This document shows, piece after piece, positions 44,354 to 53,720 of a stretch of DNA of 64,000 nucleotides; the first letter of the stretch is position 1, and every line of letters starts with the position of its first letter. The position numbers were made by a program, and so were the translations under genes. The stretch covers positions 1 to 64,000 of the forward strand of contig JAKLHY010000001.1 in assembly GCA_022709905.1 (NCBI GenBank). The letters are read 5' to 3'. The notes under the pieces are model-generated. The model was given only the letters and a program-made list of their open reading frames with translations, did not search any database and was not told the origin of the DNA. The stretch is from Verrucomicrobiota bacterium. Lineage in GTDB: Bacteria; Verrucomicrobiota; Verrucomicrobiia; Limisphaerales; UBA1319.

Positions 44354-45367
44354 ATGGTGTCACGATCCGAGAAAAGAAAGAAAACGCTTTCGGCCACTGC
44401 GGCTGGGCTGGGAGTTTGTTTCCTGCTAGGATCCACCTTTGGATGGGCGGGCGATCGTGTGGTTTTTTCGACACCTACAAACTCCGTGGTGACACCGGGA
44501 AGTGCTCTGAAAGAAAGACGAGAATTGCCTGGAGTCAACTCGACTTTTTCCTCGGGAATCCCCGAACCGGTTGAGGCCCCTCCGGTCATCGTTAACAAAC
44601 CCGCGGCTGTGCCGAGCAAAGCCCTGCAAGAGCTGATCGATCGTCACCGCAACTGGGTTTTCCTCACTCCGGAGACGGCCTTTGTGAGAGCTCCCGGGAT
44701 CGAAGATTCTACGGAGGATTTGACGGCTCCCAGCAGTCGGCCGCCCCGACGGGCTATGGAGGCCTATATCGAAAGTCAAAACCAACCCTCGTCGGCGGAG
44801 ACTTTCGACATCAACGCGACCTCGAGAAGGAGCCTGAGCATAGCGGGTCCCCAGTTGAGCGGCCCTGACTACCGGTCCGAGATGAACCGTTCCGTTGAAT
44901 TGGACGTTGCCTTGACCCAGCCGCTGCCGATTAGCAACCTGGCTTCTCCCATGGATCGGCTGCGTGAGGGAAAATCGTCCAGCGGATCTGTCTTAAGCCC
45001 CTTGGTCTACCCCAATACTTCGTCGGCCTCGGCTTCGAACTCCAAGACTCTAAGCAGTGCCGCGATCAGTCCCGTCAAACGAATGATTACTCCTCTGGAC
45101 TACAACATTAATCTACTGCCGGATGCCAACAGCGAGCCTTTGCAGCCGGTCGTCGGCCAAAATCCGTCGGACTTGAACCGGAGCCACGGTACGGCCGGCC
45201 TTTTGGATTTAGCGCCATCGGCAGACCGGATCGAGCGCCGGGGAGATGCGTTGACCCAGCAGATCCTGGGATCATCAACGCTGGCTCCGGCCATCGCCGC
45301 CCCCGCTGAAAGCCGATTAATGAAACCGCGGCCGGCCGTGCTGGAAGTGCCCAAGCGGAAATTCTGA
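44354..45367 (+). CDS. Secreted protein of unknown function, low complexity
   Basis: A 337-residue protein with an N-terminal hydrophobic segment (LGVCFLLGSTFGWAG) after a basic stretch, so export is likely. The rest is rich in Ser, Pro, Ala and Asn, with no domain I recognise; it looks largely disordered. Near the middle is VPSKALQELIDRHRNWVFLT, a motif-like stretch (D-x-x-NW-F-TPE) that I have the impression of seeing in other verrucomicrobial exported proteins. It is followed at once by a large nested hairpin terminator. Confidence 0.65.
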   Translation: MVSRSEKRKKTLSATAAGLGVCFLLGSTFGWAGDRVVFSTPTNSVVTPGSALKERRELPGVNSTFSSGIPEPVEAPPVIVNKPAAVPSKALQELIDRHRNWVFLTPETAFVRAPGIEDSTEDLTAPSSRPPRRAMEAYIESQNQPSSAETFDINATSRRSLSIAGPQLSGPDYRSEMNRSVELDVALTQPLPISNLASPMDRLREGKSSSGSVLSPLVYPNTSSASASNSKTLSSAAISPVKRMITPLDYNINLLPDANSEPLQPVVGQNPSDLNRSHGTAGLLDLAPSADRIERRGDALTQQILGSSTLAPAIAAPAESRLMKPRPAVLEVPKRKF

Positions 45368-45372
45368 TTTCG

Positions 45373-45472
45373 ATCCGGATTGCAGTCACAAAACGGCCTG
45401 AAATCAAGGCCTGAGTCAGCTTGCCGGAAGGTAAGTCAGGCCGTTTCCTGATCATGCAATCCGGATTTTTCT
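45373..45472 (+). terminator. Long nested-hairpin terminator
   Basis: Two perfect inverted repeats are nested: ATCCGGATTGCA (45373-45384) pairs with TGCAATCCGGAT (45455-45466), and inside it AAACGGCCTGA (45391-45401) pairs with TCAGGCCGTTT (45436-45446). A T-rich run (TTTTTCTTTTTTC) follows the outer arm. It begins 5 bases after the preceding stop codon. The hairpin is far larger than a standard terminator. Confidence 0.75.
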
Positions 45473-45510
45473 TTTTTCAGTTTCCTTTTTTGACGTGAAT
45501 CCATAATCCT

Positions 45511-46560
45511 ATGACTATGGCTATCAAACCTCAAACATACCGTTTTTGTTTCGGCCCATGGAACATCAGCGAAGGCGCTGATCCTTACGGCCCCACGACA
45601 CGTCCCACGCAGTCCTTTGACTGGAAACTCGCGAAACTCAAGGAATTGGGTTTTGATGCGATGATGTTTCACGACGACGATGCTGTTCCCGATGTCGACA
45701 GCAAGTCCGACGCCCAAATCACCAAGGAAGCCAAGGAACTCCGCAAGAAACTCAAGGACGCCGGTATCGCCGCCGAAATTGTGGCGCCCCGCCTTTGGTT
45801 CAGTCCCATGACGATTGACGGCGCCTACACCAGCAACGATCCTAAAGCGCGACAGTATGCCATCGAACGGTCGCTGCGTTGCATCGATATTGCCAAGATT
45901 ATTGGCAGCGATTTAATCGTTCTATGGCTCGCGCGCGAAGGCACCTACCTGCGCGAATCCAAAAACGGCAAGCGCAGTGTTGAATACCTGGTTCAAGCCA
46001 TCGACAAAATGCTGGCCCACGATAAGAAGATCCGGATTGCCATCGAGCCCAAACCGAACGAACCCATGGATATTGCGTATATCCCGACGATCGGTCACGC
46101 TTTGGCTCTTGCGTCGCTGACTCAGGAGCCCAAACGCGTGGGGGCCCTGATCGAAACGGCGCATGCCATACTGGCTGGGCTCGATCCGGCCGACGAAATT
46201 GACTTTGCCATGTCGTTCGGGAAACTTTGGTCCCTGCATCTGAACGATCAAAACGGCCTGAAGTTTGACCAGGACAAGCCATTTGGCAGCAATAATTTAC
46301 GTCTGGCATTCAATCAGGTTCGCGCCTTGGAACGTAATGGTTATGGGCGTCGCGGCGAGTTTGTGGCGTTTGACGTTCATCCCTTTAGAACGACCAAAGT
46401 TGAGCATACTGTGGATCATTTGGTCAACAGCCGGCGAACCTTCCTCAAGTTGGTTGAGAAAGTCAGGACGTTCGACGAGCCAATGGCTCAAAAGTATATT
46501 GCGGATCGCAATTACCAGGCGCTTGATCAAATGGTCATCGAGCACCTATTGGGTCAATAA
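45511..46560 (+). CDS. Xylose-isomerase-like TIM-barrel sugar isomerase
   Basis: A 349-residue protein of the AP-endonuclease-2/xylose isomerase fold. It begins YRFCFGPWNISEGADPYGP and has AMMFHDDDAVPD, IRIAIEPKPNEPMD and LWSLHLNDQNGLKFDQD; these supply the catalytic His and the Glu and Asp metal ligands of class I (actinobacterial-type, about 390 aa) xylose isomerases. The shorter length leaves room for a different aldose substrate. It acts in the cytoplasm and would feed released sugars into central metabolism. A second ATG at 45517 is an equally good start. Confidence 0.85.
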   Translation: MTMAIKPQTYRFCFGPWNISEGADPYGPTTRPTQSFDWKLAKLKELGFDAMMFHDDDAVPDVDSKSDAQITKEAKELRKKLKDAGIAAEIVAPRLWFSPMTIDGAYTSNDPKARQYAIERSLRCIDIAKIIGSDLIVLWLAREGTYLRESKNGKRSVEYLVQAIDKMLAHDKKIRIAIEPKPNEPMDIAYIPTIGHALALASLTQEPKRVGALIETAHAILAGLDPADEIDFAMSFGKLWSLHLNDQNGLKFDQDKPFGSNNLRLAFNQVRALERNGYGRRGEFVAFDVHPFRTTKVEHTVDHLVNSRRTFLKLVEKVRTFDEPMAQKYIADRNYQALDQMVIEHLLGQ

Positions 46561-46579
46561 GTCGTGTTGGTTTCCAAGA

Positions 46580-46613
46580 GCGGCGTTTCTCCGGGGCGCC
46601 GCCCTTTTCTTTT
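46580..46613 (+). terminator. Intrinsic terminator after the xylose-isomerase-like gene
   Basis: Stem GCGGCG (46580-46585) and CGCCGC (46597-46602) with an 11-nt loop, followed by a T-rich tail (CCTTTTCTTTT), 20 bases after the stop. It stands between this gene and the convergent recombinase gene. Confidence 0.7.
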
Positions 46614-46656
46614 GGGGAGGCCAGGCGGAACGTCAGTGGCGTATTGGAATCAGGGA

Positions 46657-47616
46657 TCAGTGGCGCGGATGGAATCGTTGGTGGATATCTCGAAGCCGGG
46701 AACGGGCCACGTGGGTGTAGACCTCTGTTGTGCTGATGTTGGCGTGTCCGAGCAGTTCCTGGATCACCCGCAAATCGGCTCCGTGCTCCAGGAGGTGGGT
46801 GGCAAAGCTGTGTCGGAGCATATGCGGCGTGATATTGCGTTGGATTCCGGCTGAACGGACCCGCTTTTTGATCCGCAGCCAAAGAGTGACCGGAGCAAAG
46901 GGCCGGCCGCGGCGATTCAGGAAAACGTGTGCGGTGGTGGAGGGCTTGAGGAGCTTGGGCCTGCCCGCCTCCAAATAGCGCTGGATTGCGGCAACCGCCT
47001 GCCGTCCGACCGGCACGACCCGTTCCTTGTTGCCTTTTCCGATGACATTCAGGAATCCGGCGTCCAGGTGAAGCTGCTCCAATCGCAAGGCACAGAGTTC
47101 GGAGAGCCGGAGGCCGGACGCATAAGCCAGTTCGAGGACGGCTTGGTCCGCAAGGTTCGAGGGATTGTCCGGGGGCATGGGAGTCAGCAAGCGATCGATT
47201 TCCTCGCCCGAAAGCGACTTGGGCAGCCGTTGCCATCTCCGGGGTAAAGAGAGGTTTTCGGCTGGGTTAACCCGGACGAATCCCTCGGCCTCAGCAAACT
47301 TGAAAAAGGCGCGCATGGCGGCGATTTCCAGGTAGATGCTTTCCGGACTGAGCCGGCGCAGCGGATCGGCGGGAGGATTCTCCGGGGGACGTTGACGTTC
47401 CTTCTGGAGGAAGTCCGTCAGGTGACTGAGCTCGACCTGGCTCCATGCCTGCAGACCTCTGGAGGCCAGCCAGCACGCCAACCGATTCAACAGGCCCTGG
47501 TAGGTTTTCTGCGTCTGATCAGACTGTCCTCGTTCATGACGAAGGTTCTGGAGGAATTCCTCGATCAGAACCCCCAAGCGTTCCGTGTTATCCTCCGCGG
47601 AGGTGCTTTCTGACAT
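46657..47616 (-). CDS. Xer-type tyrosine recombinase
   Basis: A 319-residue recombinase with all catalytic residues in place: Arg170 (ASGLRLSE), Lys194 (VIGKGNKE), His265 and Arg268 (HMLRHSFATHL), His291 (LLGHANIS) and Tyr300 (TTEVYTHV). The N-terminal SAM-like core-binding domain covers residues about 15-115. The length and motifs are those of XerC/XerD, which resolve chromosome dimers at dif; no second element-like gene is beside it, so a housekeeping role is more likely than a phage integrase. It lies 51 bases downstream of purC on the same strand. Confidence 0.92.
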   Translation of the reverse strand: MSESTSAEDNTERLGVLIEEFLQNLRHERGQSDQTQKTYQGLLNRLACWLASRGLQAWSQVELSHLTDFLQKERQRPPENPPADPLRRLSPESIYLEIAAMRAFFKFAEAEGFVRVNPAENLSLPRRWQRLPKSLSGEEIDRLLTPMPPDNPSNLADQAVLELAYASGLRLSELCALRLEQLHLDAGFLNVIGKGNKERVVPVGRQAVAAIQRYLEAGRPKLLKPSTTAHVFLNRRGRPFAPVTLWLRIKKRVRSAGIQRNITPHMLRHSFATHLLEHGADLRVIQELLGHANISTTEVYTHVARSRLRDIHQRFHPRH

Positions 47617-47667
47617 GAGGATATGTCTTTGATCGGCGGAGATGGACGGGGCCTGCGGACTCCCGCA

Positions 47668-48558
47668 TCACAAGGAGCGGCCGGTCAGTCTTTGGTAGGC
47701 CTCCAGATACTTGGCCTGGGTTTTGGACACAACGTCAGGAGGCAGCGTGGGGGCGGGTGGCGTTTTGTTCCAGTCGAGCGACTCCAGATAATCGCGGACA
47801 AATTGTTTGTCAAAACTCGGCTGGCCTCGACCGGGCTGGTATTGGTCCATGGGCCAGAACCTTGACGAATCCGGTGTCAAGACCTCGTCGATCAAAACAA
47901 GCTGATCGTTGCACAAGCCAAACTCGAACTTGGTGTCGGCGATGATGATGCCACGCTGCCGGGCATAATTTCGCGCAAATTTATAAAGTTGAAGGCTTGC
48001 GGCGCAGGCCTTCTCTGCCAGCGTATCTCCGATCATCTGAGCGGCTTGCGAAAAGGAGATGTTCTCGTCATGTCCGGTCTCAGCTTTGGTGGATGGTGTA
48101 AAGATCGGTTCGGGGAGTTCAGAGGATTCCTGGAGACCTGCCGGCAGTTGAATGCCGCAGACTGTTTGGCGGGCCTGGTATTCTTTCCAGCCGGAACCGG
48201 CCAGGTAACCTCGGACAACGCATTCAATGGTCAAAGGTTTCGCTTTGACGACAATCATGGACCTGCGTTTCAGGGCATCTGCATAAGGTTGGAGACGGTC
48301 GGGTAGTGGATCGATTGCTTTCGCCGCCCGATGGTTAGGGACCAAACTTTCCGTTTGATCGAACCAGAAATGGGAAAGCTGAGTGAGGACTTCGCCCTTG
48401 CGCGGGATGCCATTCGGCATGACACAGTCGAAAGCGGAGATCCGATCCGTGGCCACAAATAAGAGATGTTCTCCCAGGTCAAAGATGTCACGAACCTTGC
48501 CGGATCGGACTTTGGGAATTCCGGGAAGGTCAAGCTTAAGGAGTGGTTCATTTGCCAT
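47668..48558 (-). CDS. purC: SAICAR synthetase (phosphoribosylaminoimidazole-succinocarboxamide synthase)
   Basis: A 296-residue PurC of the longer type. Motifs include VRSGKVRDIFDLG, FVATDRISAFDCVMPNGIP, CVVRGYLAGSGWKEY, FTPSTKAETGHDENISF and KFEFGLCNDQLVLIDEVLTPDSSRFW. It catalyses ATP-dependent ligation of aspartate to CAIR in de novo purine synthesis. The start at 48558 is the first ATG of the frame and fits the family N-terminus. It stands between a HEAT-like gene and the recombinase gene, all on the minus strand. Confidence 0.97.
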   Translation of the reverse strand: MANEPLLKLDLPGIPKVRSGKVRDIFDLGEHLLFVATDRISAFDCVMPNGIPRKGEVLTQLSHFWFDQTESLVPNHRAAKAIDPLPDRLQPYADALKRRSMIVVKAKPLTIECVVRGYLAGSGWKEYQARQTVCGIQLPAGLQESSELPEPIFTPSTKAETGHDENISFSQAAQMIGDTLAEKACAASLQLYKFARNYARQRGIIIADTKFEFGLCNDQLVLIDEVLTPDSSRFWPMDQYQPGRGQPSFDKQFVRDYLESLDWNKTPPAPTLPPDVVSKTQAKYLEAYQRLTGRSL

Positions 48559-48588
48559 GGGCTTACTATGCCGTGCCAGCCGATAATT

Positions 48589-49842
48589 TCAATCCGGTTT
48601 CGTTTGCGAATGGAGGTTGGTCAGCCCTCCTGAGATTCGGTTTTCCAGGAGCATAATTCCGTCATCCAGAGCCCGGGTAAGGGTTTCTTCGGAGGCATTT
48701 CCACGGATCGACTCGAGCAGACTGAGCAGGTGCTGTTGAGCTTGACGGGCTTCGTCTTCAGTCCGGCCCTGGGTTTGTTGGGTGCCGAGGATGTTTTGGA
48801 TGGCCATGGTGCGCATCGACAAAGGCAAGGACGAGTTCGTCACCAAATCGGCAAACATGGTGTTGGCGTCGGCGCTTTGCCCGACGTAATTCAACGCCAC
48901 GTTCACTAGAGCGGCCTTTTCCCAGTGGTTGGTGAGGCGCGGATCGCGGAAAGCCTGATAAACGGCCGGCATGGCCTGTTCTTTCATGGATTTGGTCAGG
49001 TAATCCAGGGCCGAACGATCCAGTTGGCCCGAGGGGGTCATGATTTGAGTGTTGACGTTATTGATGAAGGACTGGTCGTTGAACAAAGCGAGGACTTCGA
49101 GCAGGTACCCTTTGCTGTTGTCATCCAGGCGTGAGGGATTTGGGATCCGAGGCGGATTGTTCAGCAAATCTCTTGTTACAGTCAAAGCCAGTTCACGGTA
49201 GTGGTCCGGAGCCAGTTCCTGCAACGCCTTGACCACATAGGCGACCTCGACTCCTCGACCCGTCTTGGAAAGCATGTCGGCAAGCACCTGCTGGGCCTGC
49301 GGAGTTCCGATCCTCTTCAGGACATCCACCAGGCCTAGGCGCAGGGTGGGAGGAAGCAAGGAATCCCCTCGCGACCGGAGTTGCGTCCATCCGGGCACGA
49401 CTCCCGCCACCTTCCCGTCGGGATTCGCCAGATCCGGAGCGCGCACGCTGTCAACGGCGTAGTCCACTTCCTGCAGTTGATCGAGGAATTCCTTGATAGC
49501 AGGCAGAGAGCCCTCGCCCAAGTCGACCAACGTCTCGAGTTGGTGGATGATTTGGCGGACAAACAGTTGGCGGGTTGGCCCGGCGGCGGGGCGCAACAAG
49601 GTCAATTTTTGGAGACACTGCTGCGCCACGGCATGGGCGTTGGTCATTCTGGGCTCGCCGCTTTTGGGGGGAGCAAGCTTCGACGGATTGGCAGTCGTTC
49701 CGCCCGCAACGGTCTGATTTGAATGCGCTGCGGCAGATACGCCGGTTTTCGGATCGGGAGCGGGCTTGAGGGACGACGTAATTACCCAGTTGATTCCCCA
49801 CGTGACAACCGCCGTCACAAAAATCGTAACGATGATCTTCAT
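48589..49842 (-). CDS. Membrane-anchored HEAT-like alpha-helical protein
   Basis: A 417-residue protein; the ATG at 49842 gives an N-terminal TM anchor (MKIIVTIFVTAVVTWGINWV), while ATG 49866 and GTG 49884 are alternatives. A Pro/Ser/Thr linker is followed by an all-helical region with loose HEAT-type repeats (SLPAIKEFLDQLQEVD, LRLGLVDVLKRIGTPQAQQV, ALVNVALNYVGQSADAN). No named family is recognised. It probably lies in the periplasm attached to the inner membrane. It is followed by purC 30 bases downstream. Confidence 0.72.
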   Translation of the reverse strand: MKIIVTIFVTAVVTWGINWVITSSLKPAPDPKTGVSAAAHSNQTVAGGTTANPSKLAPPKSGEPRMTNAHAVAQQCLQKLTLLRPAAGPTRQLFVRQIIHQLETLVDLGEGSLPAIKEFLDQLQEVDYAVDSVRAPDLANPDGKVAGVVPGWTQLRSRGDSLLPPTLRLGLVDVLKRIGTPQAQQVLADMLSKTGRGVEVAYVVKALQELAPDHYRELALTVTRDLLNNPPRIPNPSRLDDNSKGYLLEVLALFNDQSFINNVNTQIMTPSGQLDRSALDYLTKSMKEQAMPAVYQAFRDPRLTNHWEKAALVNVALNYVGQSADANTMFADLVTNSSLPLSMRTMAIQNILGTQQTQGRTEDEARQAQQHLLSLLESIRGNASEETLTRALDDGIMLLENRISGGLTNLHSQTKPD

Positions 49843-50381
49843 GGAATCTGTTTTGCTGCCAGCCATGCTTAAGCTGAACACCACTCCCAGGCGGTAGTTG
49901 CGCGCCTGCTTCGATTTCCGGCGCGAGTCCCCTTCAAAAACTTAAGTCCAGGAATCCCTCTGCCGATAGGATGAACAAGACGCGATGACATTGACGGGAC
50001 AATCTTAAGAAAACGATGAGATCCACCACGACCAGAAGAACACCAAAATTTCCGGACTCCGGCAACCGACGCGGTCGTTCAGCCCGGTGGGTTCGCAGCA
50101 GGCCCTGTCCTTCGTCAGGATGCGACTTCTCTTTGAGAGAGCCGATCGAAATGAACGCTCTTGCTCTGACCGGTTGTTTGCCCTGTGCCGCGCGGGGTAC
50201 GGATCGGTTTGGCGAGGTCCACCGTCCGCTTTTCGATTACTTGCGCAAATTCGACTAACCCGGTCGTCATCGGCATCCTTGGCAGAATTCACCAACCGGC
50301 CAGGGGATACGACGCCGGCGAAACCTTTGATAGGGCCTCTGGCCCCGTTAAGTCTGATTGAATTTCCAGGAACGGGTGTCC
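49843..50381. other. Intergenic region without recognisable gene
   Basis: About 540 bases between the 3' end of the fucosidase and the HEAT-like gene, both on the minus strand. Open frames on both strands are short, arginine-rich and look random. It should contain the promoter of the HEAT-like/purC/recombinase unit, but no convincing -35/-10 pair was found. Confidence 0.5.
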
Positions 50382-51908
50382 TCAAGGGCTCTGAAGGGCG
50401 GGATTGGATTCCGGCAGCAGTTCAGCTCCGGTCATTTTGAATGCGTAAGCATGCAGGCAGGGGACATGATCGATATCTACCGCCGGGATTTGGATCTCCA
50501 GGTTTTTTCCCCGGGTCCGATATTTCAATTCGCCCGACAGGCCGAGCATTGTCACTTGGGTATTGTTGGATGCCGTGACATCGCGAATAACGAGCGTCTC
50601 ACCGGGCCAGCCGGGAGTAATGGCATACAGAGCGTTCGAGTTCCGTGTGAAGAACGCCTGTTTCACGGCCCGGCCCTCCTTGGCGGCTCGCCCGACTTGT
50701 TGCATTAAGTTGTAGTCTTCACGATATTCTTTGTAGCCTTGCTTGGGGCGGTTGCCCGAGCTCCATTGGCAGTCTCGTCCGGCATATCGAGTGCCATAGA
50801 TGGCTTCCCCATTGACTCGAAGCCAGTCTCCAATCTCCGCCAGTCGTTGCTGCATGATGACCGGAATTCGCCCGTCGCCCGTCGGCCCGATGTCCAACAG
50901 GAAGTTGCCCCCGCGACTCACCAGGTCGCAGAGGACCAGGATCAATTCACCCGCGCTCTTGTAGTCTTCAAGGTTTTCGGCTCGATTATAGCCGTACGAA
51001 TAGCCCATTCCCCGATTTTCTTCCCAGGCATGCGAGGCGTCCTTCATGCCGGCGCCATACTCGGTGGTATAATAACCGCCATGCTTGTGCCGGGTTTCCT
51101 TGCCCCAACGGTCATTCACCACCACTTCGTCGCGGCAGGGCGATTCGTTATACAGCCAGGCCAGCAATTCCTCGCTTCGCCAATCCGAGGAGGGCAGATC
51201 CCATTCTCCATCACTGAAGATGACCGCAGGGCGATACCGGGTGACGACGTCCTTGAACTGCGGGATCATATGTTCCGAGACATAACGTTTGCGGTCGCTC
51301 AACCACAAGGGATTAAACCACTCGTATAGCGAATAATAAAAGCCCATCCTGAGCCCTTGGTCGCGGACGGCGGTCGATAAGTCTCCCAACAAGTCTCGCT
51401 TGGGCCCAATGTCTACGCTGGTCCAGGGACGATTCCAAGCGCGATTGGCCTCGGCGCTGGGCCAGAGGCAATACCCTTCGTGGTGTTTTGAGGTGAGAAC
51501 GACATAGCGCGCGCCCGCGCGTCGAAAAAGCTCCGCCCATTGCTTCGGATTAAAAAACTCCGCCCGAAACTGGGGCGCAAACTCGGGATAATCGAAATTT
51601 TCCCCGAACTGCTTCTTGTGGTATTGCCACCAGACGTTGTCTTCCTTTTTATTGTGCATGTTGTTCCAATACCACTCGGCATAGGACTTGGGTGCGCCCC
51701 ATCCGGGCACCGAATAGACTCCCCAGTGGATGAAAATGCCGAACTTGGCGTCATGGAACCACTTCGGGGTTGGGCGCTTGTCCAACGACTCCCAATTGGG
51801 TTCATATCTATTCTCTGCGGCCGAGAACGCCTCGAAAGGGGCAATCAGCCACGACGCAACCAGCAGGATTGCCGTCCATTGATTAAGGAGAGCACCAGTT
51901 TTCATCAT
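50382..51908 (-). CDS. Secreted GH29 alpha-L-fucosidase
   Basis: A 508-residue protein starting at the doubled ATG (51908/51905), with a signal peptide (WTAILLVASWLIAPFEAFSA). GH29 motifs: WFHDAKFGIFIHWGVYSVPG, YVVLTSKHHEGYCLW, RPAVIFSDGEWD with the nucleophile Asp, and GGNFLLDIGPTGDG. A C-terminal beta-sandwich follows, as in most GH29 enzymes. Compared with the fusion enzyme at 3232 it lacks an esterase domain and has the canonical W-GVYS and FSDG forms, so the two likely differ in substrate. It removes terminal fucose from glycans in the periplasm or outside. It stands alone on the minus strand. Confidence 0.93.
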   Translation of the reverse strand: MMKTGALLNQWTAILLVASWLIAPFEAFSAAENRYEPNWESLDKRPTPKWFHDAKFGIFIHWGVYSVPGWGAPKSYAEWYWNNMHNKKEDNVWWQYHKKQFGENFDYPEFAPQFRAEFFNPKQWAELFRRAGARYVVLTSKHHEGYCLWPSAEANRAWNRPWTSVDIGPKRDLLGDLSTAVRDQGLRMGFYYSLYEWFNPLWLSDRKRYVSEHMIPQFKDVVTRYRPAVIFSDGEWDLPSSDWRSEELLAWLYNESPCRDEVVVNDRWGKETRHKHGGYYTTEYGAGMKDASHAWEENRGMGYSYGYNRAENLEDYKSAGELILVLCDLVSRGGNFLLDIGPTGDGRIPVIMQQRLAEIGDWLRVNGEAIYGTRYAGRDCQWSSGNRPKQGYKEYREDYNLMQQVGRAAKEGRAVKQAFFTRNSNALYAITPGWPGETLVIRDVTASNNTQVTMLGLSGELKYRTRGKNLEIQIPAVDIDHVPCLHAYAFKMTGAELLPESNPALQSP

Positions 51909-51979
51909 AAGGGTAAAACGGTTATGTGATCCAGCCTGCTCCCCGGACCTCATCGAGTCAAGTTTTGGACCGACGTTTC

Positions 51980-52354
51980 TTATTCGACCAAAAGGATCTG
52001 TTCCAGGAGATGCGGCAGCTGGTCAAGAAGCCCGGCGCTGCTGGCCACCAGGTTAGCCCCTGCGGCGGTGGCTTGAGACAGGAGTTTGGCGTTCTTTTGG
52101 CCTGAAAAGGCCAGCACAGGGATATGCTGCGTCGCCGGATTCTGTTTCATCGAGGTGATGGCGGCGCAGACTTCGGCGGAATGGGGGACTAAATCCGCAA
52201 ATACAACCATCGGTTTTTCGCTTTCGGCCATTTCGGGCAATTGCGCGGGTTGCGACAAGGATTTCACCCGGTAGCCGAGGTCTTGCATGCGGTTTGCCAG
52301 CTTGCTGCCTGGCATCAAATTCTCATACAGAATCAAGGCCATCGGTTTCGTCAT
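51980..52354 (-). CDS. Stand-alone receiver-like (CheY-fold) protein
   Basis: A 124-residue protein starting at the ATG at 52354. It has the alternating alpha/beta pattern of a receiver: MALILYENLMPGSKLANRMQ, MVVFADLVPHSAEV where the phosphoacceptor Asp would be in VVFAD, and IPVLAFSGQKNAKLLSQATA with the Ser/Thr and neighbouring Lys positions. The first acidic pair expected after beta-1 is replaced by YEN, so phosphorylation may be lost. Related short receivers in this phylum are single-domain adaptors of unknown role. It stands 63 bases from the next minus-strand gene. Confidence 0.6.
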   Translation of the reverse strand: MTKPMALILYENLMPGSKLANRMQDLGYRVKSLSQPAQLPEMAESEKPMVVFADLVPHSAEVCAAITSMKQNPATQHIPVLAFSGQKNAKLLSQATAAGANLVASSAGLLDQLPHLLEQILLVE

Positions 52355-52466
52355 AGCGAAGAAATTGTCGCAAGCCGCCAGAAAATGCAAAAATATTCCA
52401 GTCACCCTTTCAGGCGTAGTGAGATCGAGAACACGACCTGTCCCCCCCCCCTCCAAACCAGGGGAC

Positions 52467-52916
52467 TCAGTCAGGCCTGACTTCGTCTCCCACCCGGGCT
52501 TCCCCCGCCACCAAGTCCGCTACAATGTTTCCTCCGCGTTCGGGACCGGTGACTTTCAGTTCACCAACCTTCAGGCCCTGGCGATAAACCCCCAGTCTCT
52601 GATCGATGGAGGGCAACTGTTTGAGGGCAAAATCCAGCACAACAAATCGCAGGCTCATGTTGACTGACGCTACCCGGCCTTGCAGGGGATTGACCAGCGT
52701 CAGCACCCCATTGGCGTTGGTGATGGAATGTTCGCCTTGTGAAGGGGGAGGCTTCGGCGGGGACGGCTTTCCGGGAACGCTTTTGCTTCGGGCGGGCGCG
52801 GTTTTCCTGTCGGCAGGGTTCGCCACGGCGTCCGAGGATTCCGGAGGGGAAGGCTGACGGGTGGCACAACCCGAAACGCACAAACACGTCATCACGATGA
52901 TGATAAGCAAGCGCAC
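52467..52916 (-). CDS. Putative lipoprotein of unknown function
   Basis: About 149 residues from a GTG at 52916, which gives a lipoprotein signal (RLLIIIVMTCLCVSGC); a TTG at 52952 and an ATG at 52892 are alternatives. A Pro/Lys/Ser-rich linker of about 45 residues is followed by a compact C-terminal beta domain: VLTLVNPLQGRVASVN, LGVYRQGLKVGELKV and NIVADLVAGEARVGDEV. The latter pattern resembles small OB- or SH3-like periplasmic domains in which a G-x-A/Q-x-GD turn recurs. No function can be assigned. Confidence 0.65.
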   Translation of the reverse strand: MRLLIIIVMTCLCVSGCATRQPSPPESSDAVANPADRKTAPARSKSVPGKPSPPKPPPSQGEHSITNANGVLTLVNPLQGRVASVNMSLRFVVLDFALKQLPSIDQRLGVYRQGLKVGELKVTGPERGGNIVADLVAGEARVGDEVRPD

Positions 52917-53021
52917 GATCAAAAAGTATGGTCCCGGCAAACGAATCGTCAATCAGTAAACTCGTAATATTGGCTTTGCATCTTTAAAATAGGGCCTCAA
53001 AATAGAGTCGAGTTCCAAACC

Positions 53022-53699
53022 ATGCGTTTTTTGATCCGTTGGCTGTTTCGTTTTCTAATACTGGGGATTGTCCTGGTCGTGGCTCTGTTTCTGACCAAAG
53101 ACTCCCTATTGAAGTCCTACATCGAGCATCGCTTGCGGACTCAGACCGGGATGGAAGTGAGAGTTGGACAGGTGGAGCTCGGAGTGTTTTCGCCCAGTCT
53201 TCGGTTGGCCGACCTGGTGATCTTCAATCCCGCCGAATTTGGGGGGGCGCCCTTGATCCACGTGGCCGAACTGCGGGTGGAATACGATCCGGTCGCAATG
53301 GCCCGTCGAAGACTGCGGTTTGACTTGGTCCGGTTAAACCTTGCCGAGGTCAACGTCGTTCGAAATCAGGCCGGGAAAAGCAACTTCGAGTACTTGCAGC
53401 AAAAGACCGGTTTGGGAATCCCCTCGTCCAAAGAGCTGAATGGCTGGGTGTTTGACAGCATCGATGTCTTGAACATCAGTGTGGGCCGCATTCGGTTCAC
53501 CGACATGAAGAATCCGGCCCGGCCCAGCGAATGGAATCTGGGATTGCGGAATGAGATTTTGAAGAACATCCGATCCGTGCAGGATCTTTATGGACTGACG
53601 ACGCAGTTGATGATCCGGCGGGGGATGAGTAATGTGATCCAGGGGCCCGCGGTTCAGGGAAAGACCTCTGTGCCTGCCGGGCCTGCTCGCAGACCTTGA
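53022..53699 (+). CDS. AsmA-like membrane-anchored protein
   Basis: A 225-residue protein with an N-terminal TM helix (LFRFLILGIVLVVALFLTK) followed by the start of an AsmA/DUF748-type beta-groove: LKSYIEHRLRTQTGMEVRVG, VFSPSLRLADLVIFNPAEFG, IHVAELRVEYDPVAMARR. AsmA-like proteins span the periplasm and are linked to lipid or outer-membrane biogenesis; this one is short, with only the first part of the groove. The tail is basic and Pro-rich. It is 21 bases upstream of the pilin-like gene. Confidence 0.75.
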   Translation: MRFLIRWLFRFLILGIVLVVALFLTKDSLLKSYIEHRLRTQTGMEVRVGQVELGVFSPSLRLADLVIFNPAEFGGAPLIHVAELRVEYDPVAMARRRLRFDLVRLNLAEVNVVRNQAGKSNFEYLQQKTGLGIPSSKELNGWVFDSIDVLNISVGRIRFTDMKNPARPSEWNLGLRNEILKNIRSVQDLYGLTTQLMIRRGMSNVIQGPAVQGKTSVPAGPARRP

Positions 53700-53720
53700 A
53701 CTTGCGGGAGAAAGCGAATC

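Noticed and set aside
46657..47616. Integrase of a mobile element
   Set aside because: Motifs and length fit XerC/XerD, the neighbours are purC and a HEAT-like gene, and no phage or element genes or att repeats are near.
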